Source: Paracoccaceae bacterium
Lineage (GTDB): Bacteria > Pseudomonadota > Alphaproteobacteria > Rhodobacterales > Rhodobacteraceae
Direction of reading: 5' to 3'
DNA length: 64,000 nucleotides
NCBI GenBank assembly: GCA_027489375.1
Contig: JAIXZW010000003.1
Location: forward strand, 124,001 to 188,000
In this document: positions 29,840 through 38,947 of the stretch, piece after piece
How the letters are laid out: every line of letters starts with the position of its first letter
Position numbering within the stretch: the stretch's first letter is position 1
Notes under the pieces: model-generated
What the model saw: the letters and a program-made list of their open reading frames with translations, nothing else
What the model was told of the DNA's origin: nothing
The model's database searches: none
Position numbers and translations under genes: made by a program

Positions 29840-31288
29840 ATGAGCATTTCGACCGCGCTTTCCGCCGCCCTGTCCGGCCTGACCGTCACCTCGCGGCGGG
29901 CCGAGGTCGTGTCGTCCAACGTCGCCAATGCCGCGACCCCCGGTTATGTGCGGCGCGAGCTGGTGCTGGCGGCGCGCATGGTGGGGGACAGCGGGCAGGG
30001 CGTGGCGAGCGTGGGCCTGCGGCGCGATCAGGACAGGTTCCTGTTGGACGACCGCAGGGGTGCCGGGGCCGAGGCGGGCGGGCGCGGGCTGATCGCCGAT
30101 GCGCTGCGCAGGATCGAGGCGGCCTTGGGCACGCCCGAGGACGAAGCCTCGGTCACGGGGCGGATTGCTGCGGTGGAGCGGGCCTTGATCGCGGCTGCGG
30201 GGGACCCGTCCTCGGAGAGCCGTCTGGCGGCGGTGGCGGATTCCCTCGGAGGGCTGACGCGGCACATGGCGCGGGCCTCGGCCACGATCCAGACGCAGCG
30301 GAGTGATGCGGATGCAAGGATCGCGGCGCAGGTGGTGGAGTTGAATGGAAACCTTGCCAAGGTGCAGGAACTGAATTCCCAAATCCTCGCCTATGCCAAT
30401 TCGGGGCGCGAGGTGGCGGCGCTGATGGACCAGCGGCAGGTGGTGGTGGATGCTATCGCCGCCGTGGTGCCGGTGCGCGAGCAGCCGCGCAAGGACGGGA
30501 TGATCGCGCTTTATACGCCGAACGGGGCGGCGCTGGTCGAGGGGACGGCCTCGGCGATCGGGTTCGAGGCGCGGGGGGTTGTTACGGCGGATATGACGCT
30601 GGCCTCGGGCGCGCTGTTCGGGCTGACGGTGAACGGGCGGGCGGTCGATACGGGGCCGCGCGGGCCGCTTGCGGGCGGAACGCTGGGGGCGCTGTTTCGC
30701 CTGCGCGACGAGACGGCGCCGTCTGCCCAAGCTGCGCTGGATGCCCTCGCGCGGGATCTGGTGGAGCGGTTGGCGGGGGTGGACGCCACGCAATCCGCCG
30801 GAGCTGCGGGATTGCTGACCGATGCCGGCGCGGCCTTCGATCCGGCGGATGAGGTGGGGCTTGCCGGTCGCCTGCGGATGAACGCTGCGGCAGACCCTGC
30901 GGCGGGCGGTGCGCTATGGCGTCTGCGCGACGGGTTGGGTGCTGCCGGACCCGGGCCGAGGGGGAATGCGGCGGTGCTGAACGGCTGGCGGATTGCGCTG
31001 GAAGGCGCGCGGCAGCCCGTATCGGGCGGGTTCATGGCGGGGGAGCGGAGCGCATCGGCGCTTGCGGGTGACGTGCTGTCCCGCATCGCCACCGAGCGCG
31101 TTTCCGCAGATGGCGAGGCGGCCTTTGCCAGCGCCAGGTCGGCGGCGCTTGTGAAGCTCGAGGCGGATGGCGGCGTGGATACCGACCATGAATTGCAGGA
31201 CCTGATGCAGATCGAACAGGCCTATGCCGCCAATGCCCGAGTGGTGAAGGTGGTGGACGAGATGTTGCAACAATTGCTGAGGCTGTGA
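29840..31288 (+). CDS. flgK: flagellar hook-associated protein FlgK
   Basis: N-terminal SALSGLTVTSRRAEVVSSNVANAATPGYVRR and C-terminal LMQIEQAYAANARVVKVVDEMLQQLLRL. Confidence 0.92.
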   Translation: MSISTALSAALSGLTVTSRRAEVVSSNVANAATPGYVRRELVLAARMVGDSGQGVASVGLRRDQDRFLLDDRRGAGAEAGGRGLIADALRRIEAALGTPEDEASVTGRIAAVERALIAAAGDPSSESRLAAVADSLGGLTRHMARASATIQTQRSDADARIAAQVVELNGNLAKVQELNSQILAYANSGREVAALMDQRQVVVDAIAAVVPVREQPRKDGMIALYTPNGAALVEGTASAIGFEARGVVTADMTLASGALFGLTVNGRAVDTGPRGPLAGGTLGALFRLRDETAPSAQAALDALARDLVERLAGVDATQSAGAAGLLTDAGAAFDPADEVGLAGRLRMNAAADPAAGGALWRLRDGLGAAGPGPRGNAAVLNGWRIALEGARQPVSGGFMAGERSASALAGDVLSRIATERVSADGEAAFASARSAALVKLEADGGVDTDHELQDLMQIEQAYAANARVVKVVDEMLQQLLRL

Positions 31289-31290
31289 CG

Positions 31291-32289
31291 ATGCTGGTGT
31301 CGATCGGTGATCTTGCCCAGACGCTGGTGCTGAAGCGCCAGAACACGGCGGCCAAGGCAGGAATGGAGGCGCTGACCACCGCGCTGACGACGGGACGCGT
31401 GGCCGATGCCGGGGGGCATCTGGGCGGAAATTTCGGGCCGCTTGCGGGGCTGGATACGTCTCTGACACGGCTGAAAGCCTTTGCCGGGGTGACGGCCGAG
31501 GCGGCGCGCATCGGTGACGGAATACAAGGGGTTCTCCAACTGGTCGACGATGTCGCAAGGGCGTTGTCGCCCGCGCTTCTGACGGCAGGCGATGGCGGCG
31601 CGGGGTCGATCCTGAACGGGGCGGCGTTGCAGGCGGAACAAGCGTTGGGGCAGGTTGTCGGTGCGCTGAACACGCGGGTCGCCGACCGCTCGCTGATGGC
31701 GGGGGTGGCGACGGACCGGCCCGCGCTGGTGGATGGGGGAAACCTGCTTGCCCAGGCGGAGGCGGTCGTTGCCGGAAGCACGAGCGCAGGCGCGGTCGAA
31801 GCGGCACTGGAGGCATGGCTTGCCGATCCCGCGGGCTTTCAGGCCGATGCCTATCGTGGCGGCGATCCGCCTTCGGCGCTGCCCGTGGCCGAGGGGGAGG
31901 AGGTGCAATTCGACGTGACCGCCGCCGATCCCGCGCTGCGGGCCACGTTGAAGGGCGTGCTGATGGGGGCTTTGCTGGCGCGTGGCGTGCTGGCGGGCCA
32001 GCCCGCGGCGCAGGCGGCGCTTGCACGGCGGGCAGGAGAGAGCCTTGCCGAAACCGCGCCGGACCGCGCCCATCTTTCGGCGCGGATCGGGATCACCGAA
32101 CAGCGCATAGCCGCCGCCGAGGCGCGCAATTCGGCCGAGGAAACCGCGCTCTCACTTGCGCGGAACGGGTTGGTCGGCGTCGACGGTTACGACACGGCGA
32201 CCGCGTTGCAGGAAGCGCAAGCGCGGCTCGAGATGCTTTACACCCTGACCGCGCGGCTGTCGCGGCTTAGCCTGTCGGATTACATGTGA
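31291..32289 (+). CDS. flgL: flagellin-like hook-associated protein FlgL
   Basis: Follows flgK; C-terminal flagellin-like helix ATALQEAQARLEMLYTLTARLSRLSLSDYM. Confidence 0.88.
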   Translation: MLVSIGDLAQTLVLKRQNTAAKAGMEALTTALTTGRVADAGGHLGGNFGPLAGLDTSLTRLKAFAGVTAEAARIGDGIQGVLQLVDDVARALSPALLTAGDGGAGSILNGAALQAEQALGQVVGALNTRVADRSLMAGVATDRPALVDGGNLLAQAEAVVAGSTSAGAVEAALEAWLADPAGFQADAYRGGDPPSALPVAEGEEVQFDVTAADPALRATLKGVLMGALLARGVLAGQPAAQAALARRAGESLAETAPDRAHLSARIGITEQRIAAAEARNSAEETALSLARNGLVGVDGYDTATALQEAQARLEMLYTLTARLSRLSLSDYM

Positions 32290-33371
32290 TGCGGTTCGCG
32301 TTATTGCTTTTGCTGCTGGCCCAGCCTGTCATGGCGGAACCCGTGCGGATCAAGGATCTGGTGGAGTTCGGCGGGGTGAGGGGGAACGATCTGGTCGGTT
32401 ACGGTCTTGTCGTCGGGCTGAACGGCACGGGGGACGGGTTGCGCAACAGCCCCTTTACCGAAGAGATCATGGCCAATCTGCTGGAGCGGCTTGGCGCCAA
32501 CGTCACGGGCGAGGAGTTCCGGCCCAAGAACGTGGCGGCGGTCTTCGTGACCGCGACCCTGCCGCCCTTTGCGCGGGCGGGGTCGAAGCTCGACGTCACC
32601 GTTTCTGCGATTGGCGATGCGAAAAGCCTTCAGGGCGGGACGCTGGTGATGACGCCGCTGAACGGGGCGGACGGGCAGATCTATGCCGTGGCGCAGGGTG
32701 GGCTGATCGCGGGCGGAATCGCCGCCGAGGGGCAGGCTGCGCGCGTGGTGCAGGGGGTGCCGACCTCGGGCAACATTCCATCCGGTGCGCGGGTGGAGCG
32801 GGAGGTCGCCTTTGACTTCGGCGGGATGGAGGATGTGCGGCTTGCGCTGCGTGAGCCGGATTTCACCACCGCCGAGCGGATCGAGACGGTGATCAACGCC
32901 GCCTTCGGGCGCGATGTGGCCGAGATGCTGGATGCCGGCACGGTTTCGGTGCGGGTGCAGGGAAACTCTCCGGCCCGCATGATGGCGAAGCTTGAAGGGT
33001 TGCGCGTCGATCCCGAAACGCGGGCGCGGGTGGTGGTGGACCAACGGTCGGGCACCATCGTCATGGGCGCGGATGTGCGGATCAGCCCCGTGGCCGTGGC
33101 GCAGGGCGGCTTGACCTTGCGGGTTTCGGAAGCGCCTGTCGTGTCACAGCCCAACCCGTTCGCCCAAGGAGAGACGATCCTTGTGCCGCGTACCGATGCG
33201 AGCATCGAGCAGGAACCGGGAACGGGGCTGGCGCAGATCGACGGCGGCACCAGCCTGAGCGAGGTGGTGGCAGGGCTGAACGCGCTGGGCGTGGCGCCGA
33301 ACGACATGATCGACATCCTGAAAAGCATCAGCGCGGCGGGCGCGCTGCATGCCGAATTCGTGGTGAACTAG
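32289..33371 (+). CDS. flgI: flagellar P-ring protein FlgI
   Basis: RIKDLVEFGGVRGNDLVGYGLVVGLNGTGDGLRNSPFTEEIMANLLERLGAN. Confidence 0.97.
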   Translation: MRFALLLLLLAQPVMAEPVRIKDLVEFGGVRGNDLVGYGLVVGLNGTGDGLRNSPFTEEIMANLLERLGANVTGEEFRPKNVAAVFVTATLPPFARAGSKLDVTVSAIGDAKSLQGGTLVMTPLNGADGQIYAVAQGGLIAGGIAAEGQAARVVQGVPTSGNIPSGARVEREVAFDFGGMEDVRLALREPDFTTAERIETVINAAFGRDVAEMLDAGTVSVRVQGNSPARMMAKLEGLRVDPETRARVVVDQRSGTIVMGADVRISPVAVAQGGLTLRVSEAPVVSQPNPFAQGETILVPRTDASIEQEPGTGLAQIDGGTSLSEVVAGLNALGVAPNDMIDILKSISAAGALHAEFVVN

Positions 33372-34081
33372 CCGTAGCTGCGGACGAGGGCCGAGGCGAC
33401 GAGGGTCCAGCCATTCGCCACGACGAAGAAGGCCAGCTTGAAGGGCAGCGACACCACTGCGGGCGGCACCATCATCATCCCCATCGACATGAGCACCGCA
33501 GAAACGACGAGGTCGATGATGAGGAAAGGCAGAAAGATCATGAAGCCGATCTGGAAGGCGCGGGTGATTTCCGACAGCATGAAGGACGGGATCAGCAGCG
33601 AGAGCGGCGCGTCGACGGCGGGACCGGATTCGCCGGGGCGGAGGGTCTGGAGCGCGGTGAAGGTTTCGGTATCCATACGCGCGGCCATGAAGGCGCGGAA
33701 AGGTTTCTGGATTTCGTCAAAGGCCTGAACGGCGGTGATTTGCCCTGCGTTCAGGGGTTCGACGCCCTTGGTCCAGGCCTCGGTGAAGACGGGGTCCATG
33801 ATGAACCATGTCAGGAAGATCGCGAGGCTGACCATCAGCATGTTGGGCGGCGCCTGTTGCAGACCTATGGCCTGACGCAGGATCGACAGGACCGTGACGA
33901 TGAAGGGAAAGCAGGTCACGGTGACGGCCAGACCGGGGGCAAGGCCGAGGACGGTGACGAGCAGAAGCAGTTGCACGGTGCGGGTGGACAGGAGCGGGCC
34001 CTGGCCAAGGTCGAGCGACAGGTCCTGCGCTGCCGCCGGACCTGCAAGCAGGATCAGTGCGAGGGGGAGCCAGCGGATCAC
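33368..34081 (-). CDS. fliP: flagellar type III export protein FliP
   Basis: PFIVTVLSILRQAIGLQQAPPNMLMVSLAIFLTWFIMDP; PSFMLSEITRAFQIGFMIFLPFLIIDLVVSAVLMSMGMMMVPP. Confidence 0.97.
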   Translation of the reverse strand: MIRWLPLALILLAGPAAAQDLSLDLGQGPLLSTRTVQLLLLVTVLGLAPGLAVTVTCFPFIVTVLSILRQAIGLQQAPPNMLMVSLAIFLTWFIMDPVFTEAWTKGVEPLNAGQITAVQAFDEIQKPFRAFMAARMDTETFTALQTLRPGESGPAVDAPLSLLIPSFMLSEITRAFQIGFMIFLPFLIIDLVVSAVLMSMGMMMVPPAVVSLPFKLAFFVVANGWTLVASALVRSYG

Positions 34082-34341
34082 AGCCCTTCCCCCGGTGCGG
34101 CGACTTCGGTCAGGCGCACGGCGAGTTGGCCGGAGGTGTCGCCCTCGGCCTCGTGCAATTCGCCGCGGGCGATGAGGCGGTCGCCCACGTAAAGCTCTAC
34201 CGGGTCTTCGACGCGGCGGTCGAGGACGAGCACGGCATCGCGGCCAAGGCGGAGGAGGTCGCGCACAAGCGGGCGGGCGCGGCCGACCGAGACGGTGATT
34301 TCGATGGGAACCTGCGAGAAGGGGGTGGTGTCATCCGACAT
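34078..34341 (-). CDS. fliN: flagellar motor switch protein FliN
   Basis: VPIEITVSVGRARPLVRDLLRLGRDAVLVLDRRVEDPVELYVGDRLIARGEL. Confidence 0.92.
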   Translation of the reverse strand: MSDDTTPFSQVPIEITVSVGRARPLVRDLLRLGRDAVLVLDRRVEDPVELYVGDRLIARGELHEAEGDTSGQLAVRLTEVAAPGEGL

Positions 34342-34921
34342 TCGCTTTTCCTTGGGATTCGAGGGTGAAGAAATCGCTGATGGCCGCAGTCAGGGCGGCG
34401 ACGGTTTCGTCGAGGTTTACCCGTGCCTCGGACCGATCAAGGGTCAGCCGGATATCGCCCGGTGTCAGGGCGGGGTCTTCGACGATGTTGACGGGCAGGC
34501 CCAGAGCCGGAACGCAAAGCCGTTCAATCGCGGCGCGGGAATCGGGGTGCAGGCGCAGGGTGACGGGGGGTTCGGCCAGACCTTCGGCCAGGGGCATGAC
34601 CGTTTCAACCACAAGCGCGGGAAGGGCGGCACGGGCGATTGCCGGGAGGAGCTTGGCTGTCATTTCGGCCAAGAGGGGTTCCAGCGCGGCGAGAACATGG
34701 GTGCGCGCCTCTTGAAAGGTGAAGCCGAGGGTTTGCAACCCCTCCATCGTTGCGGCTTCGGCGCGGGCCTTTTCTTCTGCATGGGCGCTGGCGGCATCCT
34801 CCCATCCGGCGGCGTAGCCGGCGTCGAATCCTGCCAGGCGCGCCTCCTCGGCGGCAGTGGAGGTGGCTTCGGCCAGCGCTTCGGGCGGGTCGTCGGTAAA
34901 GGTTTCGAGGGTCAGGGGCAT
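34331..34921 (-). CDS. fliH: FliH-like flagellar assembly protein
   Basis: FDAGYAAGWEDA N-terminal motif, coiled-coil/E-stator-like C-terminus; between fliF and fliN. Confidence 0.75.
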   Translation of the reverse strand: MPLTLETFTDDPPEALAEATSTAAEEARLAGFDAGYAAGWEDAASAHAEEKARAEAATMEGLQTLGFTFQEARTHVLAALEPLLAEMTAKLLPAIARAALPALVVETVMPLAEGLAEPPVTLRLHPDSRAAIERLCVPALGLPVNIVEDPALTPGDIRLTLDRSEARVNLDETVAALTAAISDFFTLESQGKANVG

Positions 34922-36504
34922 CAGGTCTTCTCCGTTTCGGCTTCCATCCAGCCGCGAAGGATTTCGACCGATTCGGCCTGCCGTTCGTCGATGAGACGAC
35001 GCAAGCGGGCGACGGGGTCGGGATCGGTGTCGAGCGAGATGTCGATGATCGGCAGTTCCGGCATGTCGAAGCTGCCGGACACCTCGCCCTCGAGCGCGGG
35101 TGGGGTGGTGTCGGGCAGGGCCAGCGGCGGCGCAGCGGCGCGGTTGGCCAGGGCGGGCCGCAGGACGAACAGCCCGAGCAGGGTGGCGACAATTGAAAGC
35201 AGGCCGAGTTCGATGAGCGTCATGAGGTCGATCGTGCCGGAAAGAAGGCCCGGGTCCGCCTCGACCAAGGTGCCCGATGCATCGACGGGGCTGAACTCGA
35301 GTTGCTTCAGCGTCAGCACGTCGCCGCGATCCTCCTTGAGGCCGACGGCGGCGGCGACAAGGTCGCGCAGGGCGGCCATTTCCTCATCCGCGCGGGGGGT
35401 CCAAGTTTCGCTTCCGTCTTCACCTTTGGTCTTTGCGCCGTTGACCAGCACGGCCACCGTAAGGCGGCGGATATCGCCCGGAACGCGTGTCAGTGCGCGC
35501 TGGGTTTCGGACACCTCGTAATTCACCCTTTCGTTGTTTTCCGAGCTTTCGCTTTTGCTGCCATCCTCTGCCCCGCCCTGTGGCAGGTTCGAGGCGACCG
35601 TGACCTGACCGCCAGCTTCGGAATTCGAACCGGATTTCGAGGTGGTCTCGGTCGAAATCGCCACGCGCCCCTGCGGGTCGATCACACGTTCGGTCACTTG
35701 CTCCGATTGGCTTTCCAGCTCGAGCGCGACCTGCACGACCGCATTCCCCGCGCCGACCCGCGCGGCGAGCAGACGTTCGACATTGGCGCGGATCGCTTCG
35801 GCCCGCGCATCCGCGGCGGCGGCCGAGGGAGAGGCGTCTTCCAGCGGGACAAGGCCGCCGACGCTGTCGATCACCTCGACCCCGTCCGAGCGCAGTCCGG
35901 GGACAGCGGCGGCGACGAGGTGGCGCAACGCCTTGGCTTCGGTCTGGGATACGCGACCGGCAAGGCTGGTGACGACGACCGAAGCGGTGGGCACGGGTTT
36001 CGCGCCGAAGGGTTGGGCTTCGGGGCGGGCGATGTGGACGCGGGCGGCACGGAAGGCGGGGTTGGCGAGGATGGTGCGGGCAAGTTCGCCTTCGACCGCG
36101 CGGCCCCATGCGGCATCGAACATCTGCGCGGTGGTGCCGAAGCCCGAAAGCGAATCGAGCAGTTCGTATCCCGCGCCCCCCTGTGCAGGCAGCCCTTCGG
36201 CGGCAAGTTCCATGCGCAGCGAGTCGCGTCGTGTGGCATCGACCATGATCGACTGACCGTCGATGCGGTAGTTCACCTTGCGCTGTTCCAGTGCTGCGAC
36301 GACCTCGCCCGAGCGTGCCGGATCGAGGCCTGCGTATAGCAGGGCCATGTCGGGGGTGGCCGCCATGCGGGCCAGTGCGAGAATCGTTACGAACATGGCC
36401 AAAGTCGCGCCGATCACCACCGCACGGCGGCGGGGTTCGAGCGTGGACCACAGCGACAGGATCGGGTTCAAGGCAACCTCCGCCCGGCGTTCTGCCGGTT
36501 TCAC
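34921..36504 (-). CDS. fliF: flagellar M-ring protein FliF
   Basis: LLYAGLDPARSGEVVAALEQRKVNYRID; RVHIARPEAQPFG; SVVVTSLAGRVSQTEAKALRHLVAAAVPGL. Confidence 0.96.
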   Translation of the reverse strand: MKPAERRAEVALNPILSLWSTLEPRRRAVVIGATLAMFVTILALARMAATPDMALLYAGLDPARSGEVVAALEQRKVNYRIDGQSIMVDATRRDSLRMELAAEGLPAQGGAGYELLDSLSGFGTTAQMFDAAWGRAVEGELARTILANPAFRAARVHIARPEAQPFGAKPVPTASVVVTSLAGRVSQTEAKALRHLVAAAVPGLRSDGVEVIDSVGGLVPLEDASPSAAAADARAEAIRANVERLLAARVGAGNAVVQVALELESQSEQVTERVIDPQGRVAISTETTSKSGSNSEAGGQVTVASNLPQGGAEDGSKSESSENNERVNYEVSETQRALTRVPGDIRRLTVAVLVNGAKTKGEDGSETWTPRADEEMAALRDLVAAAVGLKEDRGDVLTLKQLEFSPVDASGTLVEADPGLLSGTIDLMTLIELGLLSIVATLLGLFVLRPALANRAAAPPLALPDTTPPALEGEVSGSFDMPELPIIDISLDTDPDPVARLRRLIDERQAESVEILRGWMEAETEKT

Positions 36505-36528
36505 TGCGGCCAGAATGGCGGCTTCGTC

Positions 36529-36543
36529 TTAACAATCGGTTAG
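36529..36543. promoter_or_regulatory. CtrA-like motif in the fliF/fliL divergent intergenic region
   Basis: TTAA-CAATCGG-TTAG. Confidence 0.5.
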
Positions 36544-36586
36544 GCGCGAAGCGGTAACTTCGCCCCGTGACGGAAGGAGATCGCGC

Positions 36587-37060
36587 ATGGCCGAGGCCGC
36601 AACCGAAGGCACGGATTCGCCCAAGAAGCGGGGCAAGTTGCCACTGATTCTGGCTGCGGCTCTGGCATTGGTGCTGGGCGGCGCGGGGTTCTATGCGACA
36701 TGGTCCGGGCTATTGCTCGGCGGGCATGAGCCTGCGGAGGAAGCGGCGGCACCCTTGCCCGACATCGCCTTTGTGCCGATCGAGCCGGTGGTGATCTCGC
36801 TACCCGAAACGGCCCGAAATGCGCATCTGCGCTTTACCGCGCAGCTGGAGGTGGCGGGAAAACATACGGCGGATGTGACGCTGCTCTTGCCGCGCATCGT
36901 CGATATCCTGAACGGCTATCTTCGTGCCATCGACGTTGCAGAGATCGAGGATCCGACAGCGCTGGTGCGGATCAGGGCGCAGCTTTTGCGGCGCATCCAG
37001 CTTGTCAGCGGCGAAGGGCGGGTCCGTGACCTGCTGATTACGGAATTCGTTTTGAACTGA
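36587..37060 (+). CDS. fliL: flagellar basal body-associated protein FliL
   Basis: N-terminal TM, FVPIEPVVISLPETARNAHLRFTAQLEV...LPRIVDILNGYLRAI...RDLLITEFVLN. Confidence 0.92.
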   Translation: MAEAATEGTDSPKKRGKLPLILAAALALVLGGAGFYATWSGLLLGGHEPAEEAAAPLPDIAFVPIEPVVISLPETARNAHLRFTAQLEVAGKHTADVTLLLPRIVDILNGYLRAIDVAEIEDPTALVRIRAQLLRRIQLVSGEGRVRDLLITEFVLN

Positions 37061-37071
37061 GGAGGCAGGAT

Positions 37072-37434
37072 ATGGAACTTCCGCCGGTTGAGATGATCTC
37101 GAACGGGTTGCTGGCCGCGGGTGCCTTTGGTGCCGCGATTTACTGCCAGATTCTGTCAGCACGATTGAAGCGGTTCAATGCGCTGGAAAGCGGGATGGGC
37201 GGGGCCATCGCCGTATTGTCCGCGCAGGTGGACGACATGACGCGGGCGTTGCACGCCGCGCAGCGGCAGGCGCAGCGGTCGTCCGAGGGTTTGGAGGCGC
37301 TGGTCGCGCGTGGCGATGCGGCGGCGGCGAAGCTGGAACTGATGCTTGCGTCGCTGCATGATCTTCCCGAGGGAGAGGGTGCGCGCAAACCGCGTTTCGT
37401 GCGCCGTCGCGTTGTGCCGGAGGCCGCGGAATGA
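37072..37434 (+). CDS. small TM/coiled-coil protein of unknown function (DUF6468-like)
   Basis: Single TM GLLAAGAFGAAIYCQILSARLKRF followed by helical segment; located between fliL and motE-like gene. Confidence 0.65.
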   Translation: MELPPVEMISNGLLAAGAFGAAIYCQILSARLKRFNALESGMGGAIAVLSAQVDDMTRALHAAQRQAQRSSEGLEALVARGDAAAAKLELMLASLHDLPEGEGARKPRFVRRRVVPEAAE

Positions 37435-38027
37435 GCCGCAGGTTCGGGCGGGGGGTGCTTGCAATCATCGCCTTGACCTGTGCGGCATCGGGCGCGCTCA
37501 GGCTGGGTTTCGGAGCCGGCGAAGCCCTGGCCCTCGTCCCGGAAGGTGCCGAAGAAAAGGCACCGCAGACGGGCGCGCAGACGGGCGCGCAGACGGGGGC
37601 GCAGACGGGGGCGCAGTGCGAACCCCCGCTTGCGGTTGCAGAAGCGCTGACGAAGCGGGAGGCGCGGGTGGCCGAGCGGGAAGCGGTCTTGCAGGACCGG
37701 ATGGCGGCGCTGGCCCTTGCGGAGAAGGCGGTGCAGACCCGCCTTTCGGAGATGGCGCAGGCCGAGGAGAATTTGAAAAAGGTTGTCGCCGTCGCCGATG
37801 GAGCGGCCGAGAAGGACCTTTCGCGGCTGACGGCGGTTTACGAGGCAATGAAACCGGCGGATGCGGCGCGGCTGTTCGGGGCCATGTCGCCGGAATTTGC
37901 GGCGGGATTCCTTGGCCGGATGCAGCCGCAATCGGCGGCGGCCGTGCTTGCCGCCCTCGACCCCAAGGCGGCTTTCGGCATTTCGGCCCTGATCGCCGGG
38001 CGGAACGCCAACGCGCCGAAGGAATAG
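37431..38027 (+). CDS. MotE-like protein (MgtE N-terminal domain-like)
   Basis: TM segment, coiled coil, then LTAVYEAMKPADAARLFGAMSPEFAAGFLGRMQPQSAAAVLAALDPKAAFGISALIAG. Confidence 0.85.
   Translation: MSRRFGRGVLAIIALTCAASGALRLGFGAGEALALVPEGAEEKAPQTGAQTGAQTGAQTGAQCEPPLAVAEALTKREARVAEREAVLQDRMAALALAEKAVQTRLSEMAQAEENLKKVVAVADGAAEKDLSRLTAVYEAMKPADAARLFGAMSPEFAAGFLGRMQPQSAAAVLAALDPKAAFGISALIAGRNANAPKE
37566..37613 (+). repeat. Four tandem 12-bp units encoding (QTGA)4
   Basis: cagacgggcgcg x2 then cagacgggggcg x2 in motE-like gene. Confidence 0.95.
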
Positions 38028-38077
38028 GGGTTTCTTAATCCGATTCGGTCAGGCTTGGCGCAAGCTTGGGGGTATGC

Positions 38078-38947
38078 ATGTTCGGCATCATCGGCATCGT
38101 GGTGATCTTTGTCATGGTCTTTGGCGGCTATGTGGCCGCGGGCGGCAAGATGGCGATCATCCTGCATTCGCTGCCTTTCGAAATGGTCATGATCGGCGGT
38201 GCCGCGGTGGGTGCCTTCATCATCTCGAACGATGCGGCAACTGTGAAGCACACGCTCAAGGACGTGCCCCGCGTGTTCAAGGGCACGAAGTGGAAGACGG
38301 ATGATTACCGCGATCTGCTTTGTCTCTTGTTCGAGCTGATCCGTCTGGCGCGGAACAATCCGGTCGGACTCGAAGAACATGTGGAAGCGCCGCAGACTTC
38401 GGCAATTTTCGGGCGCTATCCGAAGATTCTGGCCGACCATGACGCCACTGACCTCATCTGCGACACGTTCCGTGCAGCGTCGATGAATTACGACGATCCG
38501 CATCAGGTGGAAGAGGTGCTCGACAAGCGGACAGAGGCGGCGGCCCATCATGCGCTGCACACAAGCCATGCCCTGCAAAGCATGGCGGATGCCCTGCCCG
38601 CGCTTGGCATCGTCGCGGCCGTGCTCGGTGTGATCAAGACGATGGGGTCCATCGACCAACCGCCCGAAATTCTGGGCAAGATGATCGGCGGCGCACTGGT
38701 CGGGACTTTTCTGGGTGTTTTTATCGCCTACGGTCTGGTTGGCCCCTTTGCCAGCCGGTTGAAAGCGGTGGTCGAGGAGGATGCGCAGTTCTACAGGCTG
38801 ATCCGCGAGGTGCTGGTGGCGAACCTGCACAGCCACCCCGCCAACATCTGCATCGAGGTCGGGCGGCAAAACACGCCGCATGGCGCGCGGCCGAGCTTTT
38901 CGGAACTCGAGCAGGCCTTGCGGGCGATCAAGACGGAAGCGGCATGA
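38078..38947 (+). CDS. motA: flagellar motor protein MotA
   Basis: MFGIIGIVVIFVMVFGGYVAAGGKMAIILHSLPFEMVMIGGAAVGAFI; ALGIVAAVLGVIKTMGSIDQPPEILGKMIGGALVGTFLGVFIAYGLVGP. Confidence 0.96.
   Translation: MFGIIGIVVIFVMVFGGYVAAGGKMAIILHSLPFEMVMIGGAAVGAFIISNDAATVKHTLKDVPRVFKGTKWKTDDYRDLLCLLFELIRLARNNPVGLEEHVEAPQTSAIFGRYPKILADHDATDLICDTFRAASMNYDDPHQVEEVLDKRTEAAAHHALHTSHALQSMADALPALGIVAAVLGVIKTMGSIDQPPEILGKMIGGALVGTFLGVFIAYGLVGPFASRLKAVVEEDAQFYRLIREVLVANLHSHPANICIEVGRQNTPHGARPSFSELEQALRAIKTEAA

Noticed and set aside
28537-29928. 463-aa minus-strand ORF
   Set aside because: Antisense of flgE, Arg/His-rich with no recognisable domain.
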